Below the pieces are notes generated by a model. The model did not search any database, was not told the origin of the DNA, and saw only the letters and a list, made by a program, of their open reading frames with translations. Shown here one piece after another: positions 39,274 to 47,290 of a stretch of DNA of 64,000 bases; positions within the stretch are counted from its first letter, which is position 1; the number at the start of each line of letters is the position of its first letter. Where the stretch lies: the NCBI GenBank assembly GCA_016710885.1, contig JADJUC010000002.1, forward strand, positions 1-64,000, in the 5' to 3' direction. The translations under genes and the position numbers were made by a program. The stretch comes from Candidatus Proximibacter danicus. GTDB taxonomy: Bacteria; Pseudomonadota; Gammaproteobacteria; Burkholderiales; Rhodocyclaceae.

Positions 39274-40470
39274 ATGAGCGCCACAGCCAGCCCCGGCATC
39301 ACCGAGATAACCGCCTGTTGCGCCTGCGGTGGCGACCTCGAAACCCTCTTTGAGCTGCCGCGCCTGCCGCTGACCGGGCTCTATGGCGAGACGCCGCCGA
39401 CGGCGGCCGCCCTGGCGCAGGGATTCGACCAGTCCCTCTGCTACTGCCCGAACTGCACGCACCTGCAACTTGGGCGTTTTCTCGATGGCGGCTTCCTCTA
39501 TGACACCAGCTACGGCTTCCGCACCGCCGGCAGCCAGACGGCGTCGGCCGCCACCCGCTACTTCCGCGACTGGCTGCTGACGCTGCTGCCGGCAGGCCGC
39601 TGCGACACCGTCGTCGAATTCGGCTGCAACGACACGACGCTGCTGCAGACGCTGGCCGACGTTGCCCGGCAGCGTATCGGCATCGACCCCATCCTCGCCC
39701 ACACCGCCGATCTGCCGGCCGACATCACAACCCTCGCCGTCGGCATCGAGGACGTGGACCTGCGCCAGTTTGGCGCCGACGGACCGGACCTGATCCTCTG
39801 CCAGCACACGCTGGAACACATGCCCGACCCCGACGGGCTGCTGCGCCATCTGCGCGGCCAGGCGGGCCACCAGACGATCTTCGCCTTCGAGTTCCCCTGC
39901 GCCGACCTGCTCATCGCGCAGCAGCGCTTCGATCAAGTGTTTCACCAGCACCTCCAGTACTTCAGTTGCCGGTCGATCGCTGGGCTGCTCGAACGACACT
40001 GCTTCGAACTGATCGATTTCACCTTCAACGCCAGCCACTGGGGCGCGCTGCTGCTCGCTTTCCGCATCGGCCGCGGCGGCTGCGAACCCCTGCAGCAGCG
40101 CCAGCCGCGCCTGGAGCGAGCGCGGCTCGACGGCGCGCATGAACTCTTTCGCAACCAGATGCGGGCCTGCGCCGCGCTGCTCGACGCGACCGAGCCGCCG
40201 CTCTACGGTTTCGGGGCCGGGCAGATGCTGCCGGTGCTCGATTACCACCTCGGCGGCGCCGCCCGCCGCTGCACCGCGATCATCGACGACGACCGCGCGC
40301 GGCAGGGGCAGTGGTATGGCAATCTGCCGCTGGCCATCCAGTCCTCCGCCGGCATCGATTTCGCCGGCAGCGCCTTCCTCATCACCGCCGTCGACAGCCG
40401 CCGCGCCATTGCCGCGCGACTCGCCACGCTCGGCGCCGGGCGCATCGTTTCCCCCTTCCTTTCGCTATAG
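39274..40470 (+). CDS. Sugar C-methyltransferase (zinc-containing, three-domain type)
   Basis: A 398-residue protein with the layout of 4-keto-sugar C-methyltransferases (NovU/TylC3 class). The N-terminal module carries four zinc-ligand-like cysteines (CCACGGDL near 15 and CYCPNC near 58). A SAM-binding domain follows with VVEFGCNDTTLLQ, and HTLEHMPDPDGLL. The C-terminal domain has LYGFGAGQMLPVL and a Rossmann-like end. Such enzymes install a methyl branch next to a keto group of a dTDP- or GDP-sugar. It starts 3 bases after the E1-beta stop. It supports a C-branched sugar product. Confidence 0.85.
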   Translation: MSATASPGITEITACCACGGDLETLFELPRLPLTGLYGETPPTAAALAQGFDQSLCYCPNCTHLQLGRFLDGGFLYDTSYGFRTAGSQTASAATRYFRDWLLTLLPAGRCDTVVEFGCNDTTLLQTLADVARQRIGIDPILAHTADLPADITTLAVGIEDVDLRQFGADGPDLILCQHTLEHMPDPDGLLRHLRGQAGHQTIFAFEFPCADLLIAQQRFDQVFHQHLQYFSCRSIAGLLERHCFELIDFTFNASHWGALLLAFRIGRGGCEPLQQRQPRLERARLDGAHELFRNQMRACAALLDATEPPLYGFGAGQMLPVLDYHLGGAARRCTAIIDDDRARQGQWYGNLPLAIQSSAGIDFAGSAFLITAVDSRRAIAARLATLGAGRIVSPFLSL

Positions 40471-40478
40471 GCCGCCGC

Positions 40479-42083
40479 ATGCGCGTATTGCTGATCACCC
40501 CGCCGCTGGTCCGCCAGGAAGCCTATCAAAGCGACGATTCGCGCCCGGATTTCGAGGCGCTGCGGCTGATTTCGCCGGCCGAACCGCTGACCGTCGCGGC
40601 TATCCTGGAAGCCGCCGGCCACGCGGTCCGCTTCGTCGACCTCGGCAGCTACGCCAGCGAACGCGATGCGGCCGTCAGCCGGGCGCTGGCCGATTTCGCG
40701 CCGGACGCGGTGGCCCTCGTCCAGTCCATCCTCACCTTCGCCACCTCGCACGACTGGGACGGCAAGGAAGTTTTCGAGCAGGTCAGGGCGCTCCGCCCGA
40801 CGGCGGCGACCATCCTCACCGGCGGCCATGCCACCAACTATCCGAGCAAGGCCGTCGGCGACGGCGTCTGCGACTACGCGATCAAGGGCGAGGTCGATTT
40901 TGCGCTACCGCAACTCATCGATGCCCTCGCCACCCCGGCGATGCTGCTGACCGAAGCGTTGGCCCAAATCCCCGGCCTGAGCTGGCGCCAGGTTGACGGC
41001 CAGACGGCAAGCAGCGAGGCCTACCCGAGCGTCGACATCACCCGCCTGCCGCCGCCGGCCTACCACCTCCTCAGCGACGACGACCGTTCCCGCTACAGCC
41101 AGTTGCTGGAGAAGGGGAAGATCCGCTACCCGGAAAAAAGTCCGCGCTACCGCGACATCATGACCTCGCGCGGCTGCATCCTGCGCTGCAGCTTCTGCAG
41201 CGTGGCTTACCTGCGCGGCGAAAAGCAGCGCTACCGGCGCAAGACCATCGACCAGGTGCTCACCGAAATCGAGCAGGCCCTCGACGACGGCATCGAAGAG
41301 ATCCATTTCTTCGACGACCTCTTCGCCGAGAGCGAAGCCGAAATCCTGGCCCTGACCGACGCGCTGGCCCGGCGCAATCTCCGCTTTCCGTGGTTCGTCG
41401 CCCAGGGCATGCCGCTGTGGCCGCTGACCCGCGACGCGCTCGCCGCAATGCGCGAAACCGGCATGTACCGCCTGATCTGCCCCTTCGAGTCCGGCAGCGA
41501 GCGCGTGCTCAAGCGGGTGATCGGCAAGCTCGCCGATGTCGGGCACAACCGCCGCATCGTCGACTGGGCATCGGCGTTCGGGCTGGAGATCATCGGCATG
41601 TACGTGATCGGCATGCCCGGCGAGACGCGCGGCGAACTGCTGGAAACGCTGGCCTTCGCCGAAGCCCATCCGGCCATCGACTACCACGTCTTCTCGATCG
41701 CCACGCCGATGATGGGCACCCGCCTGACGCGCAAGCTGAACGAACAGCACAAGCTCGACGCGCAATGGGCGGAGCAGGTCAATCGCGTCGTCAAGCGCAC
41801 CGTCGCGCTGTTCGAGAACGACGAGACCAGCCCGGTCGAACTCGGGCTGATCCGCAGCCACGACTGGGACCGCATCAACTTCGCCAGCGCCGAACGCCGC
41901 CAGCGCTACGCGGCGATGGTCGGCATCACGCTCGACGAGCTCGCACAGATGCGCCAGCACTCGCTGGCCACCTTCGCCGGCTTCTTCCCCGACTACCGCG
42001 GCCCGCGCTCCTTCGCCGAACTGTGCCGTTCGGGCACCGCGTCGGCCGCGCTGCACCAACTGGCGCCGCAGTTGCCGGCATGA
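40479..42083 (+). CDS. Radical SAM protein 3 with B12-binding-like domain
   Basis: A 534-residue protein. Residues 1-160 resemble a cobalamin-binding Rossmann domain (LLITPPLVRQEAYQ; ILTGGHATNYPSKAVGDGVCDYAIKGE). The radical SAM core has CILRCSFC (C233, C237, C240), HFFDDLFAES and YVIGMPGETRGELLETL. The C-terminal 120 residues are helical. Enzymes with this layout often methylate unactivated carbons or remodel rings; the DxHxxG cobalamin ligand motif was not seen, so cofactor binding may be base-off without a protein histidine. It overlaps the next gene by ATGA. Confidence 0.85.
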   Translation: MRVLLITPPLVRQEAYQSDDSRPDFEALRLISPAEPLTVAAILEAAGHAVRFVDLGSYASERDAAVSRALADFAPDAVALVQSILTFATSHDWDGKEVFEQVRALRPTAATILTGGHATNYPSKAVGDGVCDYAIKGEVDFALPQLIDALATPAMLLTEALAQIPGLSWRQVDGQTASSEAYPSVDITRLPPPAYHLLSDDDRSRYSQLLEKGKIRYPEKSPRYRDIMTSRGCILRCSFCSVAYLRGEKQRYRRKTIDQVLTEIEQALDDGIEEIHFFDDLFAESEAEILALTDALARRNLRFPWFVAQGMPLWPLTRDALAAMRETGMYRLICPFESGSERVLKRVIGKLADVGHNRRIVDWASAFGLEIIGMYVIGMPGETRGELLETLAFAEAHPAIDYHVFSIATPMMGTRLTRKLNEQHKLDAQWAEQVNRVVKRTVALFENDETSPVELGLIRSHDWDRINFASAERRQRYAAMVGITLDELAQMRQHSLATFAGFFPDYRGPRSFAELCRSGTASAALHQLAPQLPA

Positions 42084-42985
42084 AGGCGCCGCTACTCGTT
42101 ATCGGCGCCACCGGAACGCTCGGCCGCCACCTCGTCGCGGCCGGCCGTCGGCGCGGCTTCGAGGTCTACGCCACCGCGCGCCAGGCGGCGCCGGGAAGGC
42201 GGCACTTCTGCCTGCCGGACGACGACGCCAACGCTTTCCTCGACCGCCTGCCGACGCTGCCGGCGGCGGCATTCGTCTGCGCCGCCGAATCGGGCATCGA
42301 CCGCTGCCGGCAAGACCCGACCAGCGAAGCGATCAACATCGTGGCCACGCAGCAGCGGCTGTTTGCCGCGCTGACCGCGCGCGGCATCCTGCCGGTGTTC
42401 TACTCCAGCGACCTGGTCTTCTCCGGCCGCCCCGGTGCAGCGGCGGACGGCTACCGCGAGAGCGACCCCTGCCAGCCAAGCACCGCCTATGGCCGGCAAA
42501 AGCAGCAAGCGGAAGAAGGGCTGCGGCAACTGGGCGAGAAGCACCTGATCCTTCGCCTGGCCAAGCTCTACAGCGGCGATGGAGACAATGGCTGCGACGT
42601 TTCACCTCTCGCCCAGTGGCGGCAGGCACTGGCCGAGGGGCAAGCAATCCGTTGCGCCACCGACCAATGGCTCACCCCGACCTGGGCCGGCGACGTCGCC
42701 GCCGTCTCCTTCGCCCTCCTTGAGCGCAACCACAGCGGCACGGTCCACGTCGCCGCGCCGGAATCGTTCACCCGCTTTTCGCTGGCGGTGCGCCTCGCGC
42801 GCCAGTGGGGGTTCGATGCCGGTCTGGTAAGCCCCTGCCTGATCGGCGATTTCGCCTTCGCCGAACCGCGCCCGCAAGACAACCGGCTGAATACCGACTA
42901 TCTTCGGCGCTTGCTCGACTTCCACTTTCACCCGGTGGCGTGCGTACGCCCCGACCTGACACTCGCTACAGAGAAGGAACACTGA
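42080..42985 (+). CDS. RmlD-like sugar reductase (extended SDR)
   Basis: A 301-residue extended short-chain dehydrogenase similar to dTDP-4-dehydrorhamnose reductase. The NAD(P) motif is VIGATGTLGRHL at the start, VFYSSDLVFSG gives the catalytic serines and YGRQKQQAE the YxxxK pair, followed by ILRLAKLYSG and TPTWAGDVAAV. It probably reduces a 4-keto sugar nucleotide made by one of the dehydratases in the locus. The stop and the next start share bases at 42983-42985. Confidence 0.84.
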   Translation: MKAPLLVIGATGTLGRHLVAAGRRRGFEVYATARQAAPGRRHFCLPDDDANAFLDRLPTLPAAAFVCAAESGIDRCRQDPTSEAINIVATQQRLFAALTARGILPVFYSSDLVFSGRPGAAADGYRESDPCQPSTAYGRQKQQAEEGLRQLGEKHLILRLAKLYSGDGDNGCDVSPLAQWRQALAEGQAIRCATDQWLTPTWAGDVAAVSFALLERNHSGTVHVAAPESFTRFSLAVRLARQWGFDAGLVSPCLIGDFAFAEPRPQDNRLNTDYLRRLLDFHFHPVACVRPDLTLATEKEH

Positions 42986-43758
42986 TGGACCTCGGTATCT
43001 CCGGCAAGAAAGCCCTCATCACCGGCGGTGGCCGCGGCCTCGGCCTGAACATCGCCGAATGCCTGGCTGCCGAAGGCGCCAAAATCACGCTGGTCGCCCG
43101 GACCCAGGCCGACCTCGACCGCTTCCGCGCGACCCACGGCGAACAGCACGACGGCATCCGCCTCGATCTCATGGAAGAAGGAGCACCAGGAAAACTGGTG
43201 GACATGCTGCGCGAGCGGGGGCTGCCGGACATCATCATCCACAACGTCGGCGGCACCCTCGACATCACCGATCCGCTGTGCGGCGTCGACGCCTGGCGCG
43301 CCTCCTACCGTTTCAACCTCGAAATCGCCGTCGAACTCAACCACCTGCTGATTCCCCATCTGATCGAGCAGCGCTGGGGGCGGGTCGTGCATATTTCTTC
43401 AATCGCCTCGCTGGAAAACCAGGGGCCGCCCACCTACTGCGCAATGAAGGCGGCGCTCACCGCCTACACCCGCAGCGTCGGTCGCTATGTCAGCCCGCAC
43501 AACGTCGCCGTCTCCGCCGTCCTCCCCGGCGCTGTGCTGACGGCCGGCGGCTACTGGGACAAGGCCTGCAGCGAGCGGCCCGAGCACGTCGAGCGCTACC
43601 TCAAGGAACGCATGGCGATCCAGCGCTTCGGCACCCCGGACGAGATCGGCAAACTCACCACCTTCCTCTGCTCCGAGCACGCCGCCTTCGTCGCCGGCAC
43701 GGCCTTCACCGTCGACGGCGGGCAGGGGCGTGGTTTCCTTTACAATTACGAGTCATGA
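42985..43758 (+). CDS. Short-chain dehydrogenase/reductase (classical SDR)
   Basis: A 257-residue classical SDR of normal length. The cofactor motif is TGGGRGLGLNIAECLA (TGxxxGxG), NVGGTLD replaces the usual NNAG, the catalytic residues lie in ISSIASLENQGPPTYCAMKAAL (S, Y and K), and the C-terminus has GTAFTVDGGQGRGF. NADP is suggested by VARTQADL. It probably oxidises or reduces a sugar or polyol intermediate. GAAGGAAC lies before the ATG. It overlaps the following transketolase-like gene by ATGA. Confidence 0.85.
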   Translation: MDLGISGKKALITGGGRGLGLNIAECLAAEGAKITLVARTQADLDRFRATHGEQHDGIRLDLMEEGAPGKLVDMLRERGLPDIIIHNVGGTLDITDPLCGVDAWRASYRFNLEIAVELNHLLIPHLIEQRWGRVVHISSIASLENQGPPTYCAMKAALTAYTRSVGRYVSPHNVAVSAVLPGAVLTAGGYWDKACSERPEHVERYLKERMAIQRFGTPDEIGKLTTFLCSEHAAFVAGTAFTVDGGQGRGFLYNYES

Positions 43759-44615
43759 CAATGGAGCAACCGGCGTGTGCCAGCGCCGACTCCGACAACA
43801 AGCCAACAGGAATGACCCGCTTGCCAAGCACCCCGATCATCAACCAGGACCTGCGCCGCCGCATCGTCGATCTGGTCACGCACGGAAAGGGCGGCCACAT
43901 TCCGAGCGCCTTCTCCATCGTCGACATCATCGCCACGCTCTACGGGCAGGTGCTGCGCTTCAACCCCGAGCGGCCGCGCGACGAGAACCGCGACTATTTC
44001 ATCCTCAGCAAGGGCCATGGCTGCGCGGCGCTGTACGCCGTGCTACACCGCCACGGCTTCCTTTCCGGGGCGCAGATGGAAAACTATCTCGGCTTCGACG
44101 GCATCCTCGGCGGCCACCCCGACCGTACCAAGGTTCCCGGCGCCGAAGCGTCGACCGGCTCGCTCGGACACGGCCTGCCTTTCTCGCTGGGCATCGCCCT
44201 CGGGTTGAAAGTCCGGAAACGCTGCAACAAGGTCGTCACCCTCGTCGGCGACGGCGAATGCCACGAGGGAACGGTGTGGGAATCGGCGCTGGTCGCGCAG
44301 AACCTCGGCCTCGGCAACCTGTGCTGCATCGTCGATTACAACGGCTCCGCCGCGCAGATCCTGCCGCACCCGGACATCGCCGCCCAGTGGCGCGCCTTCG
44401 GCTGGCAGGTGCGCGAAGTCGACGGGCACGACCCGGCGGCCATAGCCGACGCCGTCAAGCCGTTCATGGCGGCCGGAAACGACGGCGCGCCGACGGCGAT
44501 CGTCGCCCACACCGTCAAGGGCCGCGGCGTTTCCTTCATGGAGTCGCACGGTCCCTGGCACCACCGCATCCCCAACCTCGAAGAGTACGCTGCCATCATG
44601 AAGGAGCTAGAATAA
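43755..44615 (+). CDS. Transketolase-like protein, N-terminal (diphosphate-binding) subunit
   Basis: A 286-residue protein equal to the first domain of transketolase. The thiamine-diphosphate motif runs GDGECHEGTVWE ... LCCIVDYNG, with substrate-side histidines in LSKGHGCAALYAVL and GGHPDRTKVPG. Its first 25 residues are an extra polar tail; an internal ATG at 43812 (MTRLPSTPI) could be the real start. The second half of the enzyme is encoded directly after it (TAATG overlap). Split transketolase pairs in sugar clusters usually build or shorten ketoses, or transfer two-carbon units. Confidence 0.87.
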   Translation: MTMEQPACASADSDNKPTGMTRLPSTPIINQDLRRRIVDLVTHGKGGHIPSAFSIVDIIATLYGQVLRFNPERPRDENRDYFILSKGHGCAALYAVLHRHGFLSGAQMENYLGFDGILGGHPDRTKVPGAEASTGSLGHGLPFSLGIALGLKVRKRCNKVVTLVGDGECHEGTVWESALVAQNLGLGNLCCIVDYNGSAAQILPHPDIAAQWRAFGWQVREVDGHDPAAIADAVKPFMAAGNDGAPTAIVAHTVKGRGVSFMESHGPWHHRIPNLEEYAAIMKELE

Positions 44616-45559
44616 TGGCCGACGTGATGCGCGACACCTTCGCCCGCACAATGCACGAGGTCGGCGTCGCCGACCCCGACTTGCTGGTGCTGGTCGGTGA
44701 CATCAGCCACTTTGCCCTGCAGCCGTTCGCGCAGGCCTGCCCCGGCCGTTTCTACAACGTCGGCATTCTCGAACCGACCATCGTCAGCATGTCGGCCGGG
44801 CTCGCCAGCCTCGGGCTGCACACCGTCACCCACACCATCGCCCCCTTCCTGATCGAGCGCAGCCTGGAGCAGATCAAGCTCGACTTCTGCTACCAGGGCA
44901 TCGGCGGCACGCTGATCACCGTCGGCAGCGCCTTCGACTACGCCACCCTCGGCTGCTCGCATCATTGCTACGACGACATCTCGCTGCTGCGCGGCCTGCC
45001 CAACACCGAGATCGTCTACCCGGCCTCGCCGGTCGAATTCACCCGGCTCTTTGCCGACACCTACCGCAACGGCCGGCTGACCTACTTCCGCTTGCCCAAG
45101 GAGACGCACGGCGTCGATTTCGCCGAGGCCGACATCGTCCTCGGCAAAGGCTTGCGGGTGCGTCCCGGCAGCGACGTCACCCTCGCCGCCTGCGGCCCGC
45201 AACTGCGCACCGCGCTCGCCGCGGCCGACCGGCTGGCGGCGCGCGGCATCGCCGCCGAGGTGCTCTATTTCCCGACCCTCAAGCCCTTCGACGGCGAACT
45301 GCTGGCGGCCAGCGTGGCGCGCACGCGCCGCCTCGTCTGCATCGAGGAGCACGTCGAATTCGGCGGCCTGGGCGATGTCGCCCTGCGCGCGGCGCGCCAC
45401 GTCGCCGGCCTGAAATCGGATTTCCTGTTCATCCCCGACGCCTTCCAGCGCGGCTACGGCACTTACGAGGAGCATTGCCGCGCCCTCGGCTTCACCCCGG
45501 AAAACCTCGCCGCGCGCGCCGCAGCCTTGTGCGCCGATACTGCCGGAGAAAGCGCGTGA
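44615..45559 (+). CDS. Transketolase-like protein, C-terminal (pyrimidine-binding) subunit
   Basis: A 314-residue protein equal to the middle and last domains of transketolase. It has NVGILEPTIVSMSAGLASLG with the activating glutamate, the EYxxxDYATLG-like segment VGSAFDYATLGCSHHCYDD, and the C-terminal domain GLRVRPGSDVTLAACGPQL and VCIEEHVEFGGLGDVAL. It forms the second half of the two-subunit enzyme with the gene before it, sharing bases of the stop and start codons. The next gene also overlaps by GTGA. Confidence 0.87.
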   Translation: MADVMRDTFARTMHEVGVADPDLLVLVGDISHFALQPFAQACPGRFYNVGILEPTIVSMSAGLASLGLHTVTHTIAPFLIERSLEQIKLDFCYQGIGGTLITVGSAFDYATLGCSHHCYDDISLLRGLPNTEIVYPASPVEFTRLFADTYRNGRLTYFRLPKETHGVDFAEADIVLGKGLRVRPGSDVTLAACGPQLRTALAAADRLAARGIAAEVLYFPTLKPFDGELLAASVARTRRLVCIEEHVEFGGLGDVALRAARHVAGLKSDFLFIPDAFQRGYGTYEEHCRALGFTPENLAARAAALCADTAGESA

Positions 45560-46238
45560 GCACAGCCAAGGAACCGCAGAACCAGGTCCAGTTCGACCTC
45601 TACCACGACGCGACCTACGGCGAGGCCAACCGCCTCGGCCCCTACACCAGCCACATCTGGATGACCGACCCCGGCACCTCGGTTTCCTGCTCGCCCGCTA
45701 CAAATTCGTCGCCAAGATGTTGACCGGCAAGAAGCGCGTACTGGAAGTCGGCTGCGGCGACGGCTTCGGCATGCCGGTGGTCTGCCAGAGCGTCGACCAT
45801 GTGCACGGCGTCGACTTCGAGCCCTTGCTGCTCGAAGACAACAAGCGCCGCCTGGCCCAGTGGCCCTGCTCCTTTTCCGTTCTCGACATCGTCAGCGAGC
45901 CCCCCGCGGAACGCTTCGACGCCGCCTATTCGCTCGACGTCATCGAGCACATTCCCGCCGCGCAGGAGAACGCCTACTTCGGCAACATCTGCGCGGCCCT
46001 GCCGCCTGCAGGCGTGCTCATCGTCGGCACCCCCAACGTCACCGCCGAGGCCTACGCCACCGAGGCCAGCCGCGCCGGGCACATCAACCTGAAGTCGCAC
46101 ACCGCGCTGCGGGCGGCAATGGCCGCCCATTTCGACAACGTCTTCCTGTTCTCGATGAACGACGAGCTGGTGCACACGGGCTACTACCCGATGGCCCACT
46201 ACCTGTTCGCCGTCGGGGTCGGCCGCAGGGCGCCATGA
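45556..46238 (+). pseudogene. Class I SAM-dependent methyltransferase, frameshifted
   Basis: Two frames join into a protein of about 227 residues. The first gives QVQFDLYHDATYGEANRLGP and SHIWMTDP from a GTG at 45556; the second begins before FLLARYKFVAKMLTG and holds the SAM motif VLEVGCGDGFGMPV, the acidic HGVDFEPLLL and YSLDVIEHIP. The break is at 45669-45672, where a run of four C should probably be five. It overlaps the genes on both sides. Acceptor unknown; LNLKSHTAL-type sequence resembles methyltransferases beside sugar enzymes. Confidence 0.82.
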
Positions 46239-47290
46239 CCCTGCCGCGCACCTTCCGCGCCGCGGTGCTGCGGCAGACCGGCGCCCCGCTGCGCATCGAG
46301 GAGGGCATCGAGATCCCGCCGCTGCGCACCGGCCAGGTGCTGGTCCGCATCCACTACGCCGGCGTCTGCCACAGCCAGTTGATGGAAGCACGCGGCAAGC
46401 GCGGCGAAGACCGTTTCCTGCCGCACCTGCTCGGCCACGAAGCCACGGCGACGGTGCTGGCGACCGGCGACGGCGTGCGCAAGATCGCCGTCGGCGACCG
46501 CGTGGTGCTCGGCTGGATTCGTGGCGACGGCATCGACGCCGGCGGCGTCGTGTACCGCCAAGGCGAACGAACGATCAACGCCGGCGCGGTGGCCACCTTC
46601 GCCAGCCACGCCGTGGTTTCCGAGAACCGCTGCACCCGCCTGCCCGCAACCATGCCGCTCGACCTCGGCGTGCTGCTCGGCTGCGCCGTGCCCACCGGCG
46701 CCGGCATGGTCCTCAACACGCTGGCGCCGGTCGCCGGCCAGTCGCTGGCCGTCGTCGGCCTCGGCGGCATTGGCCTCTCTGCCCTACTCGCAGCCTGCGC
46801 CATCCCCGGCCTGAGCGTTGCCGCCATCGATACCGAGACCGGCAAACGTGAACTGGCGCTGCGCATCGGCGCCCGGCATGTCTTCGACCCGGCGGCGGCG
46901 AATTTCACCGCCGACTGGCAGGCAGCCTTCCCGGAGGGCGTCGACCACTGCGTCGAGGCCGCCGGACGCACCGACACCATCGAACTCGGCTTCTCGCTGG
47001 TGCACCGTGGCGGCGGCCGCTGCCTGTTCGCCTCGCACCCGGCCAACGGCGAGACGATCCGCATCGATCCCTACGAGCTGATCTGCGGCAAGCGCCTGGA
47101 AGGTAGTTGGGGCGGCGAATGCCGGCCGGACCGCGACATCCCCCGTTTCGCCGAACTGCACGCCAGCGGACGACTGCCGCTGGCGGTGCTGATCGATCGC
47201 AGCTACCGGCTGGAAGAAATCAACGAGGCGCTCGACGATCTGGAAGCCCGGCGCATCGTCCGCGCCCTGATTGAGGTCGATCCGCAATGA
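46235..47290 (+). CDS. Medium-chain dehydrogenase (zinc-type alcohol dehydrogenase superfamily)
   Basis: A 351-residue MDR protein. The catalytic zinc ligands are offered by GVCHSQL (Cys near 42) and LGHEATATV (His, Glu), and the NAD-binding fold by VVGLGGIGLSALLAAC near 170. The four-cysteine structural zinc loop of most alcohol dehydrogenases is missing (GWIRGDGIDAGGVVYRQGE in its place). Substrate unknown; with its neighbours, oxidation of a polyol or sugar hydroxyl is likely. It overlaps the preceding and following genes by ATGA. Confidence 0.85.
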   Translation: MTLPRTFRAAVLRQTGAPLRIEEGIEIPPLRTGQVLVRIHYAGVCHSQLMEARGKRGEDRFLPHLLGHEATATVLATGDGVRKIAVGDRVVLGWIRGDGIDAGGVVYRQGERTINAGAVATFASHAVVSENRCTRLPATMPLDLGVLLGCAVPTGAGMVLNTLAPVAGQSLAVVGLGGIGLSALLAACAIPGLSVAAIDTETGKRELALRIGARHVFDPAAANFTADWQAAFPEGVDHCVEAAGRTDTIELGFSLVHRGGGRCLFASHPANGETIRIDPYELICGKRLEGSWGGECRPDRDIPRFAELHASGRLPLAVLIDRSYRLEEINEALDDLEARRIVRALIEVDPQ

